Below are positions 41,048 through 50,160 of a stretch of 64,000 bases of DNA, piece by piece. Each line of letters begins with the position of its first letter. Position 1 is the stretch's first letter. The notes beneath the pieces were generated by a model. It saw only the letters and a list, made by a program, of their open reading frames with translations, did no database searches and was not told where the DNA came from. The stretch is from an uncultured Collinsella sp. (lineage in GTDB: Bacteria; Actinomycetota; Coriobacteriia; Coriobacteriales; Coriobacteriaceae). The stretch lies in assembly GCA_958437495.1 (NCBI GenBank), contig CAUBOH010000014.1:1-64000 (forward strand), in the 5' to 3' direction. The position numbers and the translations under genes are program-made.

Positions 41048-41225
41048 TGAGTACCGCTACCTTGGTTACAACATATAAATAGATAGTATTTGCTTAAGTT
41101 CCGCAACATATGTCCATTATAAGGACTAACAGTCGGACCAGAATCGTGCATTCATCGCCATTTCGACTTGCTATTTGGTCTGATTAGTCCAAAATTGCTG
41201 CTACCAAATCGGTAACAGTACTCAT
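41048..41225. repeat. AT-rich nested imperfect palindrome
   Basis: Outer arms begin ATGAGTACCGCTACC (41048) and end GGTAACAGTACTCAT (to 41225). Inner arms are GGACTAACAGTCGGACCAG (41123-41141) and TTGGTCTGATTAGTCC (41175-41190). The 178-bp stretch is clearly more AT-rich than its surroundings. No gene is seen in it. Confidence 0.6.
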
Positions 41226-41275
41226 ATTTGATGTTTTTTGACCAGCAGGTCTCCCCGCCTTAGCAAATCTAAGGC

Positions 41276-41334
41276 AAAAAGGGTTCCAGACCGCTGAATC
41301 ATGCCGCATATGACACGTCCGCAGTCCGGAACCC
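41276..41334 (-). terminator. argD (arg operon) terminator
   Basis: GGGTTCCGGACTGC and GCGGTCTGGAACCC arms on the minus strand with a long loop, followed by TTTTTGCC. It lies 27 bp after the argD stop. Confidence 0.85.
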
Positions 41335-41360
41335 GGTCCAAATTGAGTTATTGCGCCGAA

Positions 41361-42644
41361 CTAGCCCAAGACACCCGACAGGATCTCGATTAGGCTGTCC
41401 ACGTCGGCTTCCTCGCAGACGAGCGGCGGCAAGAAACGCAGCGTATGGGCACCCGTAGCGTTAATCACGGCACCGGCCTCCAGCGCTCGGGCAACAATGT
41501 CATGCGCATCGCCCGCAGCGTCATCCAGGTCGCAGCCGAGCATCAAGCCGCGACCGCGCACCTCGGTTACGTGCGGTAACTTGGCGAGCTTTGCCTCCAT
41601 ATAGTCGCCCACCCCGGCGGCATGCTCAGCGTAGTCGCCGCGCACAAGCGCGGAGAGCGTCGCGGCGCACGCCGCGACAGCCAAGCAGCTACCGCCAAAG
41701 GTCGAACCGTGGTCGCCAGGCTTAAATACGTCGGCAATCTCCTTCTTTGCCACCACGGCACCCATGGGCACGCCATCGGCAATGCCCTTGGCAAGGCTCA
41801 TAATGTCGGGTTCCACGCCATAAGTCTGGAACGCAAACGGCTTGCCGGAGCGGAAGATACCACACTGGACCTCGTCGGCGATAAGCACGGCGCCCACCTC
41901 GTGTGCCAGGTCACGCGCCGCGGCCATAAACTCCTCGGTCATGGGATGTACGCCGCTCTCGCCCTGGATCGGCTCGAGCATCACGGCACAGATTTCACTT
42001 CCCAACTGCTTAAAGATTGCGCGAAGCTCATCGACATCGTTGGGCGTGCAGGCCACAAAGCCGCCCGGCAGCGGGCGGAAGCTATCCTGCAGCCAATCCT
42101 GCATGGTAGCGGCAATGGTCTCGAGCGTTCTACCATGGAAACCGCCGCGCATGCACACGATGGTGTTGCCACCGTTACCGGCACGCTTGGCGTACAGGCG
42201 AGCAAGCTTCATCGAACCCTCATTGGCCTCGGCGCCGGAGTTGGCAAAGAACGTCTCCCACACCTGCTCGCCCGCCGTCGGAGCACCGAGCGCAGCTGCC
42301 GTGGTCTCATCGCCGGCGGCAATGGCATCGGCAATCACGCGTGCACTGTCCGCATCGTCGTTAGCGAGCTTGGACAGCAGCGCCGCGACCTGGCCACGCT
42401 GCTCGATGTAGAAGTAGTTAGACACATGCAGAAGCTTTTTGGTCTGAGCCTCGAGTGCCGAAAGCACTGTAGGATTACCGTGGCCAAGGCTACACACGCC
42501 AATACCAGCGAGAAAGTCGAGATACTCACGGCCATCGTCACCGGTGAGCTTCATACCGTGACCTTCGACAAACTCAACCGGCGAGCGGCCAAAGGTATGC
42601 ATAACGTAGTGGGATTCGAGTGATTGTTGAGTTGCAAGTGACAT
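41361..42644 (-). CDS. argD: Acetylornithine aminotransferase
   Basis: PLP-dependent step of arginine synthesis that makes N-acetylornithine. The 427-aa class III aminotransferase has FFANSGAEANEGSMKLAR, MRGGFHGRTLETIA, VMLEPIQGESG, LIADEVQCGIFRSGK and the PLP lysine in SLAKGIADGVPMG. It is the last gene of argC-J-B-D, 69 bp after argB, with AAAGG ahead of its ATG. A roughly 25-residue insertion around residues 110-127 (AAGDETTAAALGAPTAGEQ) is unusual. Confidence 0.94.
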   Translation of the reverse strand: MSLATQQSLESHYVMHTFGRSPVEFVEGHGMKLTGDDGREYLDFLAGIGVCSLGHGNPTVLSALEAQTKKLLHVSNYFYIEQRGQVAALLSKLANDDADSARVIADAIAAGDETTAAALGAPTAGEQVWETFFANSGAEANEGSMKLARLYAKRAGNGGNTIVCMRGGFHGRTLETIAATMQDWLQDSFRPLPGGFVACTPNDVDELRAIFKQLGSEICAVMLEPIQGESGVHPMTEEFMAAARDLAHEVGAVLIADEVQCGIFRSGKPFAFQTYGVEPDIMSLAKGIADGVPMGAVVAKKEIADVFKPGDHGSTFGGSCLAVAACAATLSALVRGDYAEHAAGVGDYMEAKLAKLPHVTEVRGRGLMLGCDLDDAAGDAHDIVARALEAGAVINATGAHTLRFLPPLVCEEADVDSLIEILSGVLG

Positions 42645-42713
42645 GGGATGCCTTTCGTTGGGCGCCGTACGGCGCAGGGCTATGGGTGCAGGGACACGAC
42701 GACCGCGGGTTAG

Positions 42714-43694
42714 CTAGACCGTCTGGAGCTTCTCGACCTCGTCGAGGTTCTCGGTCAGGCGCGCCGCAAAGGTCGAAAGCGGGTGCGGGTGCGTATCGAA
42801 CTCGTAAGCCGTCTCGGTGGAATGGATCACGGTGCCGACGCCGGCATCAGTCAGCAGCTCAAGCAGCAGCGAATGCGGCGTGGTACCGTTAATGATGTGC
42901 GCGCGGAACACACCGGCGGCAAGCGCATCGACGGCCGCGCGCAGCTTGGGAATCATGCCCTTGTCGACTTCGCCGCCGTAGAGCATCTCATTGACCTCGT
43001 CGAGCGTCAGGTTGGAGATGAGCGAATACTTGTCGCTAAAGTCCTTATACAGGCCATCGACGTCGGTAAGGAAGATCACCTTATGCGCGTGGAGCGCCGC
43101 CGCGACAGCACCGGCGGCGGTATCGGCGTTGATGTTAAAGAAGCCGCCGTCCTCCCCCGCCGCGACCGTTGCGATGACGGGAATGTACTCGCTGTCGAGC
43201 AAGCGCTCGATATAGTCGGTGTTGACGTGCGTGACCTTGCCCACGCGACCGAGCTCGGGGTCGAGCGGCTCGGCGATGAGCGTGCCGGCATCGCTGCCCG
43301 ACACGCCCACAGCCAGGTTGCCATGCTGGTTGATGGCAGCGACTAGCTCCTGGTTGACCTTGCCGCCCAGCACCTCGCGCACGATATCCATGGTATCCGG
43401 CGTGGTCACGCGCTGGCCGTTCTTAAATTCGACAGGGATGTCATAGTGGCTGAGTGCTTCGTTGATGGCCTTGCCGCCGCCATGCACGATAACGGGGCGC
43501 ATGCCGATGATCTTGAGCAGAACGATATCGCTCATCACGTCGCGGCGTAGCTGCTCGTCGACCATGGCGGCTCCGCCATACTTGATAACGACCGTCTTGC
43601 CGGTCAGGTTTTTAATCCACGGCAGCGCCTCAAACAGCAGCTGCGCGGTTGCTTCGTTGGATTCACTCGAGCGACAATCGCGTGCGAATTTCAT
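42714..43694 (-). CDS. argB: Acetylglutamate kinase
   Basis: Phosphorylates N-acetylglutamate, second step of arginine synthesis and the usual arginine-feedback point. The 326-aa amino-acid kinase has VVIKYGGAAMVDE, VIVHGGGKAINEAL, NLAVGVSGSDAGTLIAE, NINADTAAGAVAAAL and FLTDVDGLYKD. The start at 43694 follows GACGAGG; two earlier ATGs lie in non-conserved sequence. The last 25 residues form a tail beyond the usual end. Confidence 0.95.
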   Translation of the reverse strand: MKFARDCRSSESNEATAQLLFEALPWIKNLTGKTVVIKYGGAAMVDEQLRRDVMSDIVLLKIIGMRPVIVHGGGKAINEALSHYDIPVEFKNGQRVTTPDTMDIVREVLGGKVNQELVAAINQHGNLAVGVSGSDAGTLIAEPLDPELGRVGKVTHVNTDYIERLLDSEYIPVIATVAAGEDGGFFNINADTAAGAVAAALHAHKVIFLTDVDGLYKDFSDKYSLISNLTLDEVNEMLYGGEVDKGMIPKLRAAVDALAAGVFRAHIINGTTPHSLLLELLTDAGVGTVIHSTETAYEFDTHPHPLSTFAARLTENLDEVEKLQTV

Positions 43695-43775
43695 AGTCTG
43701 CCTCGTCTTTCGTATAGCCATTGAGCCATGCCCCGCCGCTCGCAATCACACCGGGACGTACGGCACGCCCAGAAT

Positions 43776-45044
43776 CTAGGAACGGTAGTCACCGTTGATG
43801 GAGATGTACTCGTGCGTGAGGTCGCAGGTCCAGACGGTCGTCGCCGCGTCGCCCGCGCCCAGGTCGGCCGAGATCACAATCTCGGGTGCCTCAAAACGTC
43901 GCAGGGCATCGTCCTCATCGAAGGGAACCGTCAGACCATCGCGACAGACGGGCATGCCCATCATGTCGATGGAAACATCCCCCTGGTTAAACTGCACGCC
44001 GCACTTACCGAGAGCCATGGCAACGCGACCCCAGTTGCAGTCGTGACCGGCAATGCAGGTCTTGACGAGCGGAGAGTTGGCAACAGCGCGCGCCGCGATA
44101 TCGGCCTCCTCGTCGTTAGCGGCGCCGGTGACGTTGACCGTCACGAGCTTGGATGCGCCCTCGCCATCGGCGGCGATGTTGCGCGCCAGGCTCTCGCACA
44201 CCTCATGCACGGCGAATGCCAGCTCGTCAAAGGCATCAGTGCCCTCGACAATGGCCTCGGCATCCGCGGCAGCAGCGCCGGAGGCAAGCATGATGCAGGT
44301 GTCGTTGGTCGAGGTATCGGAATCGACCGTCACCTTATTGAAGGTCTGCTTAACGGTCGAGAGCAACAGAGCGTGAAGCGCCTCCGGCTCGACGGGGGCA
44401 TCGGTGGTGATGACCGAAATCATGGTGGCCATATTGGGCATGATCATGCCCGAGCCCTTGCACATGCCGCCCACCGTATAAGCGTTGCCCGCATGACCCG
44501 CAGCCTCACTGCGGTAGCGAACGGCATACTCCTTGGAGTGGGTATCGGTGGTCATGATGGCACGGGCCGCATCGGCACCGCCATGGGCTGAGAGCGCCTC
44601 GTAGGCGGACGGAACGGCCGTCTCAAACGTGTCGATCGGCAGGATCTGTCCGATCACGCCCGTGGAAGCAACCAGAATCTGCTGGGGTTCGCAGCCGATG
44701 ACCTGCGAGGCGATGTTGCACGTCTCGCGCGCGCAGGCAAGGCCCGTCTCGCCCGTGGCGGCATTCGCGTTGCCGGAGTTGATTGAAACGCCGGCGATGA
44801 TGCCATAGCCCTTGTCCGCACCGCCCAGGTTGGCACGACTCACCTGCACGGGCGCTGCGCAAAAGCGGTTGGTCGTAAACACGCCGGCGCCGGGACAGGG
44901 CTTATCGGGCACGACGAGCGCATAGTCCAAGCGCTCGGGATTTTTCCGGAATCCCGCATGGATGCCTGCGGCTTTAAAGCCAGCCGCTGCCGTAACGCCA
45001 CCCTCGACGGCGCGAATCTTGATATCAATCAGCTCGGTATTCAT
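43776..45044 (-). CDS. argJ: Bifunctional glutamate N-acetyltransferase / ornithine acetyltransferase
   Basis: Recycles the acetyl group from acetylornithine to glutamate; a cyclic arginine pathway is implied. The 422-aa precursor has SINSGNANAATGE, ILVASTGVIGQILP and the self-cleavage site in GMIMPNMATMISV, where cleavage between Ala and Thr frees the nucleophilic threonine. HDCNWGR and VTVDSDTSTNDT are also intact. The ATG at 45044 has GAGG 3 nt and AAGGAG 12 nt upstream, so 45053 is a possible alternative start. Confidence 0.94.
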   Translation of the reverse strand: MNTELIDIKIRAVEGGVTAAAGFKAAGIHAGFRKNPERLDYALVVPDKPCPGAGVFTTNRFCAAPVQVSRANLGGADKGYGIIAGVSINSGNANAATGETGLACARETCNIASQVIGCEPQQILVASTGVIGQILPIDTFETAVPSAYEALSAHGGADAARAIMTTDTHSKEYAVRYRSEAAGHAGNAYTVGGMCKGSGMIMPNMATMISVITTDAPVEPEALHALLLSTVKQTFNKVTVDSDTSTNDTCIMLASGAAAADAEAIVEGTDAFDELAFAVHEVCESLARNIAADGEGASKLVTVNVTGAANDEEADIAARAVANSPLVKTCIAGHDCNWGRVAMALGKCGVQFNQGDVSIDMMGMPVCRDGLTVPFDEDDALRRFEAPEIVISADLGAGDAATTVWTCDLTHEYISINGDYRS

Positions 45045-45179
45045 CGTCCTCATGACTCCTTATATCAAATAAAAAAGCGGGTATCGGCTGGCACGCCATA
45101 CCGGTCGCAACTACTAGACCAGCTTAAAAGTGGCGCCCCACTCGATGCCCGACCACCAAATCGTTAACAATCGAATGTG

Positions 45180-46250
45180 CTACACCGGGCACGCCACTGT
45201 GGGCAAGCCTCGTCGCTCATCAAATCCAAAGACGATATTGGCACACTGGACCGCCTGACCGGCAGCACCCTTGCACAGATTGTCGATGGCACCCGTCGCC
45301 ACCAGCACGCCCGCGCGCTTGTTGAGCGCGAGGCCGATCTGGGCGGCATTGGTGCCGACGACCGAGGCCGTCTTGGGCTGCTGGCCGGCATCGAGCACGC
45401 GCACAAAGGTGCGACCGGCGTAGAACTGCTTGTAATGGTCGACGACCTCCTCAAGGGTCAGCGTGTCGATAGCCTGCGGCGCGAGCGGCAGCGTCACCGT
45501 GGAGAGCAGGCCGCGCTTGAGCGGTGCCAGATGAGGGGTGAAGACGATGCGGTCGGCCAGGCCAAGAATCTGCTCGATCTCGGGCGTATGGCGATGCTTG
45601 CCCACGCCATATGCTTCCAGATTTTCGTCTGCACTGCAAAAATGGGTGCGGGCGTTGCAGGACTTACCGGCACCCGTCACACCGCTAATGGCATCGACGA
45701 TCACGGGGCCGTTCTGGGCAACCCAGCCGGCACGCACGGCAGGCGCGGCGGCAAGGCTCGTTGCGGTGGGATAGCAGCCGGCGCAGGCGACCAGCACGAA
45801 CTTGCCGTCAGCATAGTCGCATGCGGCGGTCTCCAAGTCCCGACAGAACAGCTCGGGCAGGCCGAAAGCACGCGTCTTGAGCAGCTCGGGGCTCGTGTGC
45901 TCGGCGGCATACCATGCCTCGAACACGGCCGGATCGCTCAGGCGGTAGTCGGCAGACAAGTCGAAGCAGGAAACGCCTGCGGCAAGCAGGGCGGGCACCT
46001 GCGCCATGGCGGCGGTGTGCGGCACGGCTAAAAAGACAGCGTCGCAGGATGTAAGCTCGGGAGCATCGTGCGTCGTGAAGACAAGATCGCTCACGCCAAC
46101 GAAACTCGGATACACCGCGGACAGCGGTTGGCCGGCATCGGCGTTGGACGTGATGGCAACAAGTTCAAACTCGGGATGGCCGAGTACGAGGCGAATGAGC
46201 TCGGCACCGGCATATCCTGCCGCACCGACGATTCCAACCTTTAAAGACAT
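45180..46250 (-). CDS. argC: N-acetyl-gamma-glutamyl-phosphate reductase
   Basis: NADPH-dependent third step of arginine synthesis. The 356-aa protein has the dinucleotide-binding VGIVGAAGYAGAELIRLV, FLAVPHTAAM, LSADYRL, the catalytic cysteine in ACAGCYPTAT, and HRHTPEIEQ. It opens the operon argC-argJ-argB-argD, with tandem ARG boxes 86-124 bp upstream of its start. The 127-bp spacing to argJ is the longest in the operon. Confidence 0.96.
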   Translation of the reverse strand: MSLKVGIVGAAGYAGAELIRLVLGHPEFELVAITSNADAGQPLSAVYPSFVGVSDLVFTTHDAPELTSCDAVFLAVPHTAAMAQVPALLAAGVSCFDLSADYRLSDPAVFEAWYAAEHTSPELLKTRAFGLPELFCRDLETAACDYADGKFVLVACAGCYPTATSLAAAPAVRAGWVAQNGPVIVDAISGVTGAGKSCNARTHFCSADENLEAYGVGKHRHTPEIEQILGLADRIVFTPHLAPLKRGLLSTVTLPLAPQAIDTLTLEEVVDHYKQFYAGRTFVRVLDAGQQPKTASVVGTNAAQIGLALNKRAGVLVATGAIDNLCKGAAGQAVQCANIVFGFDERRGLPTVACPV

Positions 46251-46335
46251 ATCAGACTCCTTGTCTGCAGTTTATGCACCAATGCGCATCCCGCAGCCGT
46301 CGTTATGAGGTGGGTTGAAACTTTAGCACCAAAAG

Positions 46336-46374
46336 ATGCATATATATGCAAATCTTTTGCATATTCATGCATTG
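46336..46374 (-). promoter_or_regulatory. Tandem ARG boxes upstream of argC
   Basis: ATGCATATATATGCAAAT (46336-46353) and TTTGCATATTCATGCATTG (46356-46374) are two palindromic, AT-rich sites about 20 bp apart centre to centre. ArgR hexamers bind such paired sites. The position suggests arginine-dependent repression of argCJBD. Confidence 0.75.
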
Positions 46375-46419
46375 AAACAAACCAGACACATTCACGCGAA
46401 GGAATTGACAAATAACAAT

Positions 46420-46470
46420 GGGCCCCACATCGCCCGGTGCACCTTGCGGTACCGTTGCGATGTGGAGCCC
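46420..46470 (-). terminator. Putative terminator after the riboflavin-uptake operon
   Basis: GGGCTCCACATCGC and GCGATGTGGGGCCC arms with a long apex, followed by ATTGTTATTT on the minus strand. It lies 47 bp after the last gene. The T run is imperfect. Confidence 0.6.
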
Positions 46471-46516
46471 GACACAGACGGGTATTTGAATTGTTGGGGC
46501 CGGCGGGAGAACTCTT

Positions 46517-46927
46517 TTAGAGCTCGACCGGCACCCATTCGTCGTGGTTGCAGATGAAGGCCTCCGGCTCCTCGACGCTAAAGAAGACGAGCGTGGGGTC
46601 GCCTGCGCCCTCATAATGCTCGCCCAAACGCTCCAGATGCTTCCAGCCGGCCTCGCGCATATCGGGGGCAGCCTGGTCATCCAAGCCCGCTCGTCCACGC
46701 AAAATGAGCCAGCCATGGCCCGGCCACCAGCTCGTGGCCTCAAAGCGCTGGTTTTGCAGCAGCTCCTGCCACACATCTTTGGTGCGTGCCGTCACAAACC
46801 ACAGCTTGCCGTCCTGGATCTGCGCAAACGAAAACGGACGCACATGCGGCTGCCCATTCACGCTCGTCGCCAGATACCACGCCGGCACCGACGTCAGATA
46901 CTCCAACACCGTATTCAATCCGTCCAC
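46517..46927 (-). CDS. Pyridoxamine 5'-phosphate oxidase-family FMN-binding protein (1)
   Basis: A 136-aa split-barrel flavoprotein. The family core reads VPAWYLATSVNGQPHVRPFSFAQ (about 15-37), then LWFVTARTKDVWQELLQNQRFEA and GHGWLILRGRA. Translation most likely starts at GTG 46927, because AGGAGG lies just before it; the frame 5 codons longer would translate that site. It is 51 bp after a paralogue and belongs to the FMN-riboswitch transcript. The reaction is unknown. Confidence 0.85.
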   Translation of the reverse strand: MDGLNTVLEYLTSVPAWYLATSVNGQPHVRPFSFAQIQDGKLWFVTARTKDVWQELLQNQRFEATSWWPGHGWLILRGRAGLDDQAAPDMREAGWKHLERLGEHYEGAGDPTLVFFSVEEPEAFICNHDEWVPVEL

Positions 46928-46978
46928 GTTTCCTCCTGTCACTAGCTAATTTGGAACGGGTAGTTAATTTGAGACGCG

Positions 46979-47425
46979 CTAGAGCTCCAGACGTTCTTCG
47001 CTGCCGTCGATATCGCAGAAGCGGGCGACGATATTGCGGACCGAGAAAAACGCAAGGCGACCGTCGTTGGCGCTCTCGTGATTCTCGCCAATGCCCACCA
47101 TGTGCTTAAAGCCTGCTTCGCGAACGCGGTCGTTCACAACCGCATCGTCCTCGAGCGCGGCCTCGCCGGTCAGCACAATCCAACACTCCCCCGGTTTCCA
47201 ACCCGAAACCTCAAACTTGGGGTTCGCGCTGAGCTCGGCCCACACGTCCTTGTCGCGCGAGGTGCAAAACCACAGTTTGCCATCATCGACCATGGCAAAC
47301 GAGAACGGCCTCACGCGCGGCTGATGTCCGTCCGTCACGTCGATCGTGGCGAGATACCACGCCGGAATACGCCTAAGATACGAACAGGCGCGCTCGAGTT
47401 GGGCCGTGCGGTCGATGTCGGTCAT
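46979..47425 (-). CDS. Pyridoxamine 5'-phosphate oxidase-family FMN-binding protein (2)
   Basis: A 148-aa split-barrel protein paralogous to the following gene: IPAWYLATIDVTDGHQPRVRPFSFAMVDDGKLW is read in separate matching blocks, then TSRDKDVWAELSANPKFEVSGW and ECWIVLTGEA. The two share the WYLAT, VRPFSFA and DVW-EL motifs. Its ATG lies 30 bp after ecfT in the same direction, so it is probably co-transcribed with riboflavin uptake genes and uses the flavin they supply. Confidence 0.85.
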   Translation of the reverse strand: MTDIDRTAQLERACSYLRRIPAWYLATIDVTDGHQPRVRPFSFAMVDDGKLWFCTSRDKDVWAELSANPKFEVSGWKPGECWIVLTGEAALEDDAVVNDRVREAGFKHMVGIGENHESANDGRLAFFSVRNIVARFCDIDGSEERLEL

Positions 47426-47455
47426 AGGAATCCCTTTCTTGCGCTCGAATCGCGC

Positions 47456-48256
47456 CTAAACAAGTTGAAGATTGATGACGATGACGCAGATGAGCAGCAA
47501 CGCCGTCACCACCGCCGCCAATGCATCGCCGCGGCCAAACGCAAGCGTATGCAGGCGTGTGCGTCCCTGCTCGCCATGGTAGCAACGTGCATCCATAGCA
47601 GCAGAGAGTGTCTCGGCATGACGAAACACACCCGTGAACAGCGGAATTGCCACGCTGGCGAGCATACGCACACCGCCGAGCGGACCACCCGTCACGCGCG
47701 CGCCGCGACTTGCCTGCGCGTCCGCCGTCTGCTTCATCTCGGTGGCAAACTGCGGCATAAAGCGCAGCGCGATGCCCATGATCATGCCGAGCTCGTGTGC
47801 CGGAAGCCCCACGCGCTCAAGTGGCGCGAGCAAACGCTCAAAGCCTGCAGTGAGATCGAGCGTGGGCGTGGTGAGCGTAATAGCGCTCATGCCGGCCATC
47901 ATCAGGGTCAGGCGGCACGCCATAAACCCGGCGGAATGCAGCGAGCCCTCGCTTATCTGCAAAAAGCCGAGCTGCCACAGGATGTGCCCGCTCTGGTCGG
48001 TAAATAGGTTAAGCACCGCGACCACCACGACGATCGCCAGCAGCGGCGCCATCGATGACAGGATACGGCGAAGCGGCACCTGGGACACGGTATAGATCAG
48101 CACAACGAAAATTGCGACCGGGACCAGTCCGCGGAAGCTACTGACCGTGAGCGTCGTGATCAGAAACACAAAGCCCAAGAGCAACTTGGTTCGCGGGTCC
48201 AGGCGGTGGATTGCACTATCGCCGGGATAGTAGCTGCCAAACGAAAACGCCTCCAT
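47456..48256 (-). CDS. ecfT: ECF transporter transmembrane component EcfT
   Basis: Membrane scaffold of energy-coupling-factor vitamin importers. The 266-aa protein has about five helices and the two coupling motifs with an Ala-Arg-Gly core: ADAQASRGARV and SAAMDARCY. It begins DPRTKLLLGFVF, a common family N-terminus. The start overlaps the ecfA stop (TAATG). Confidence 0.94.
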   Translation of the reverse strand: MEAFSFGSYYPGDSAIHRLDPRTKLLLGFVFLITTLTVSSFRGLVPVAIFVVLIYTVSQVPLRRILSSMAPLLAIVVVVAVLNLFTDQSGHILWQLGFLQISEGSLHSAGFMACRLTLMMAGMSAITLTTPTLDLTAGFERLLAPLERVGLPAHELGMIMGIALRFMPQFATEMKQTADAQASRGARVTGGPLGGVRMLASVAIPLFTGVFRHAETLSAAMDARCYHGEQGRTRLHTLAFGRGDALAAVVTALLLICVIVINLQLV

Positions 48257-50160
48257 TAGCAGCCCTCCTCTCGCGCGATCGTTTCGGATTTGGCCTTGTC
48301 CGAGACGTTAGAAGAACCGTCTGAGCGACCGATCAGCAAATCTGCCAACTCATCGGCCAACGACTCAACCGTATAGAGCCCGTCGCAACGCAGCGGCACG
48401 CCCGCTTCCGCGAGCGCCAGCGCCATGCGCTGGGCAGCGGGAACACCCAAGCCGATTGATTTAAGCTCATCCGCATGCGCAAAAACCTGAGCGGGCGTGC
48501 CCCCGGCAAACACAGCGCCTTCGTTCATCACAACGATGCGGTCGCAGCAATTGGCTAGGTCATCCATACTGTGCGAAACCATGACAACGGTCAGGCCCTC
48601 ATCATGAAGACGGCCAATGAGCTCCAGGAAATCCCTGCGGGCCGCCGGATCGAGACCTGCCATGGGCTCATCGAGTACCAGCACCTCGGGCTCCATAGCG
48701 AGCACGCCGGCAAACGCCACACGCCGCTGCTGTCCGCCCGAGAGTTCAAAGGGGCTCTTGTCGCCTATCGCGGCAAGGTCGAGGCCCACACGGGCGAGCG
48801 ATGACGCAACGCGGCGCGCGACCTCGTCTTGCGACAGGCCAAGGTTGTGCGGGCCAAATGCCACGTCCTGCACCACGGTCTCGGCAAACAGCTGACGCTC
48901 GGGATATTGAAACACCACGCCGACCTTAGCTTTAACCGCGGCGGCATCCTTCTTTTGCGACAGGTCGAGCCCCAGCGCACAAACGCTCCCCTCCTGCGGG
49001 CGGATTAACCCGTTGAGGTGCTGGACCAGTGTGGATTTACCCGAACCGGTATGGCCTGCTAGCCCCAGGAACTCGCCGCGACGCACCGTCAAAGACACGT
49101 CGCGCAGTGCCCACGGACTGCTCGGGTCGTTTCCCCAGAGAGCCTGTTTGTTCGATTTGCCCGCAGTGGCCGAGCGCTTATACCAGCGACGGCGCTCGCG
49201 CGGACTGAGCGAATAACTGTACGAAACATGGGATAGCTCGATGACGGGCTCCGATGCGTTGTCCTCGTTGTCTGCCGGAACAGTGCCGTCAGCGATTTCC
49301 AACTGGGATGCGGAAGGCTGCCCCGCGGCGCCCGCCCCGCTCCGCTCGGTATAGGCCTGCGCAACCTCGGCAACCATATCCGCCTCGCGCACCTGCGCGC
49401 AAACAGGTACGCCCTTCTCACGAAGCGCCATGCCCAAACGGCACGACTCCGGCATGTCCAAGTTCAACTGCGCAAGCTCATCTGCCCGTGTAAGAATCTC
49501 CTTGGGCGTACCCAGCATGGCAACTCGTCCCGCCCGAAAAACCGCGACTCGATCGGCCTCGGCGGCCTCTTCCATAAAGTGCGTGATCATCACGATGGTC
49601 ATGCCGCGATCATGCAACGCGCGGCAAGCCTTCATGAGGCCCTTGCGGCCGCGCGGGTCGAGCATTGAGGACGCTTCATCCAAGATGAGCACGCGCGGTT
49701 CCATGGCAAGCACTCCAGCAAGCGCCACGCGCTGCTTTTGGCCACCCGAGAGCGCGTGGGTCTCGTGACGCTCAAAGCCCACCAGGCCCACGGCCTTTAG
49801 CACATCCCGCACGCGCTGCGCGATCTGGGCCGATGGCACGCCCAAGTTTTCGGGACCAAAGGCAACATCGTCCTCGACAAGCGTCGCCACCAGTTGATCA
49901 TCCGGGTTCTGGAATACCATGCCCGCGGTCGAGCGGATGTCGTAGACCAGCTCGGGGTCGGACGCATCCATGCCATCAATGCGCACCGTGCCGGCATCGG
50001 GCTGCAGCAGCGCATTCAGGTGCTTGGCAAACGTCGACTTGCCCGACCCATTACCACCGAGAATGCAGAAAAACTCGCCGTCCGCGATATTCAGACCGAT
50101 GCCGTCGAGCGCCTTCGCAGTGCCGTCGTAGCTAAATGAGATGCCCCGACACTCAATCAT
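48256..50160 (-). CDS. Fused ECF transporter ATPases (EcfA1-EcfA2)
   Basis: A 634-aa single-chain pair of ABC ATPases. Domain 1 (about 1-235) has GGNGSGKSTFAKH, the Q-loop GMVFQNPDDQ, ALSGGQKQR and ILDEASSMLDP. A roughly 80-residue low-complexity linker with a basic stretch (SPRERRRWYKRS) follows. Domain 2 (about 355-590) has GHTGSGKSTLVQH, VVFQYPERQLF, ELSGGQQRR and VLDEPMAGLDP. EcfA1 and EcfA2 are normally separate. The start overlaps the ribU stop by 4 nt. With RibU and EcfT it makes a full importer. Confidence 0.93.
   Translation of the reverse strand: MIECRGISFSYDGTAKALDGIGLNIADGEFFCILGGNGSGKSTFAKHLNALLQPDAGTVRIDGMDASDPELVYDIRSTAGMVFQNPDDQLVATLVEDDVAFGPENLGVPSAQIAQRVRDVLKAVGLVGFERHETHALSGGQKQRVALAGVLAMEPRVLILDEASSMLDPRGRKGLMKACRALHDRGMTIVMITHFMEEAAEADRVAVFRAGRVAMLGTPKEILTRADELAQLNLDMPESCRLGMALREKGVPVCAQVREADMVAEVAQAYTERSGAGAAGQPSASQLEIADGTVPADNEDNASEPVIELSHVSYSYSLSPRERRRWYKRSATAGKSNKQALWGNDPSSPWALRDVSLTVRRGEFLGLAGHTGSGKSTLVQHLNGLIRPQEGSVCALGLDLSQKKDAAAVKAKVGVVFQYPERQLFAETVVQDVAFGPHNLGLSQDEVARRVASSLARVGLDLAAIGDKSPFELSGGQQRRVAFAGVLAMEPEVLVLDEPMAGLDPAARRDFLELIGRLHDEGLTVVMVSHSMDDLANCCDRIVVMNEGAVFAGGTPAQVFAHADELKSIGLGVPAAQRMALALAEAGVPLRCDGLYTVESLADELADLLIGRSDGSSNVSDKAKSETIAREEGC

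Noticed and set aside
40660..41151. Minus-strand frames over the tRNA-Val repeats
   Set aside because: They read through the tRNA and its duplicated tail in antisense (the MRDSNPQP type of spurious peptide).
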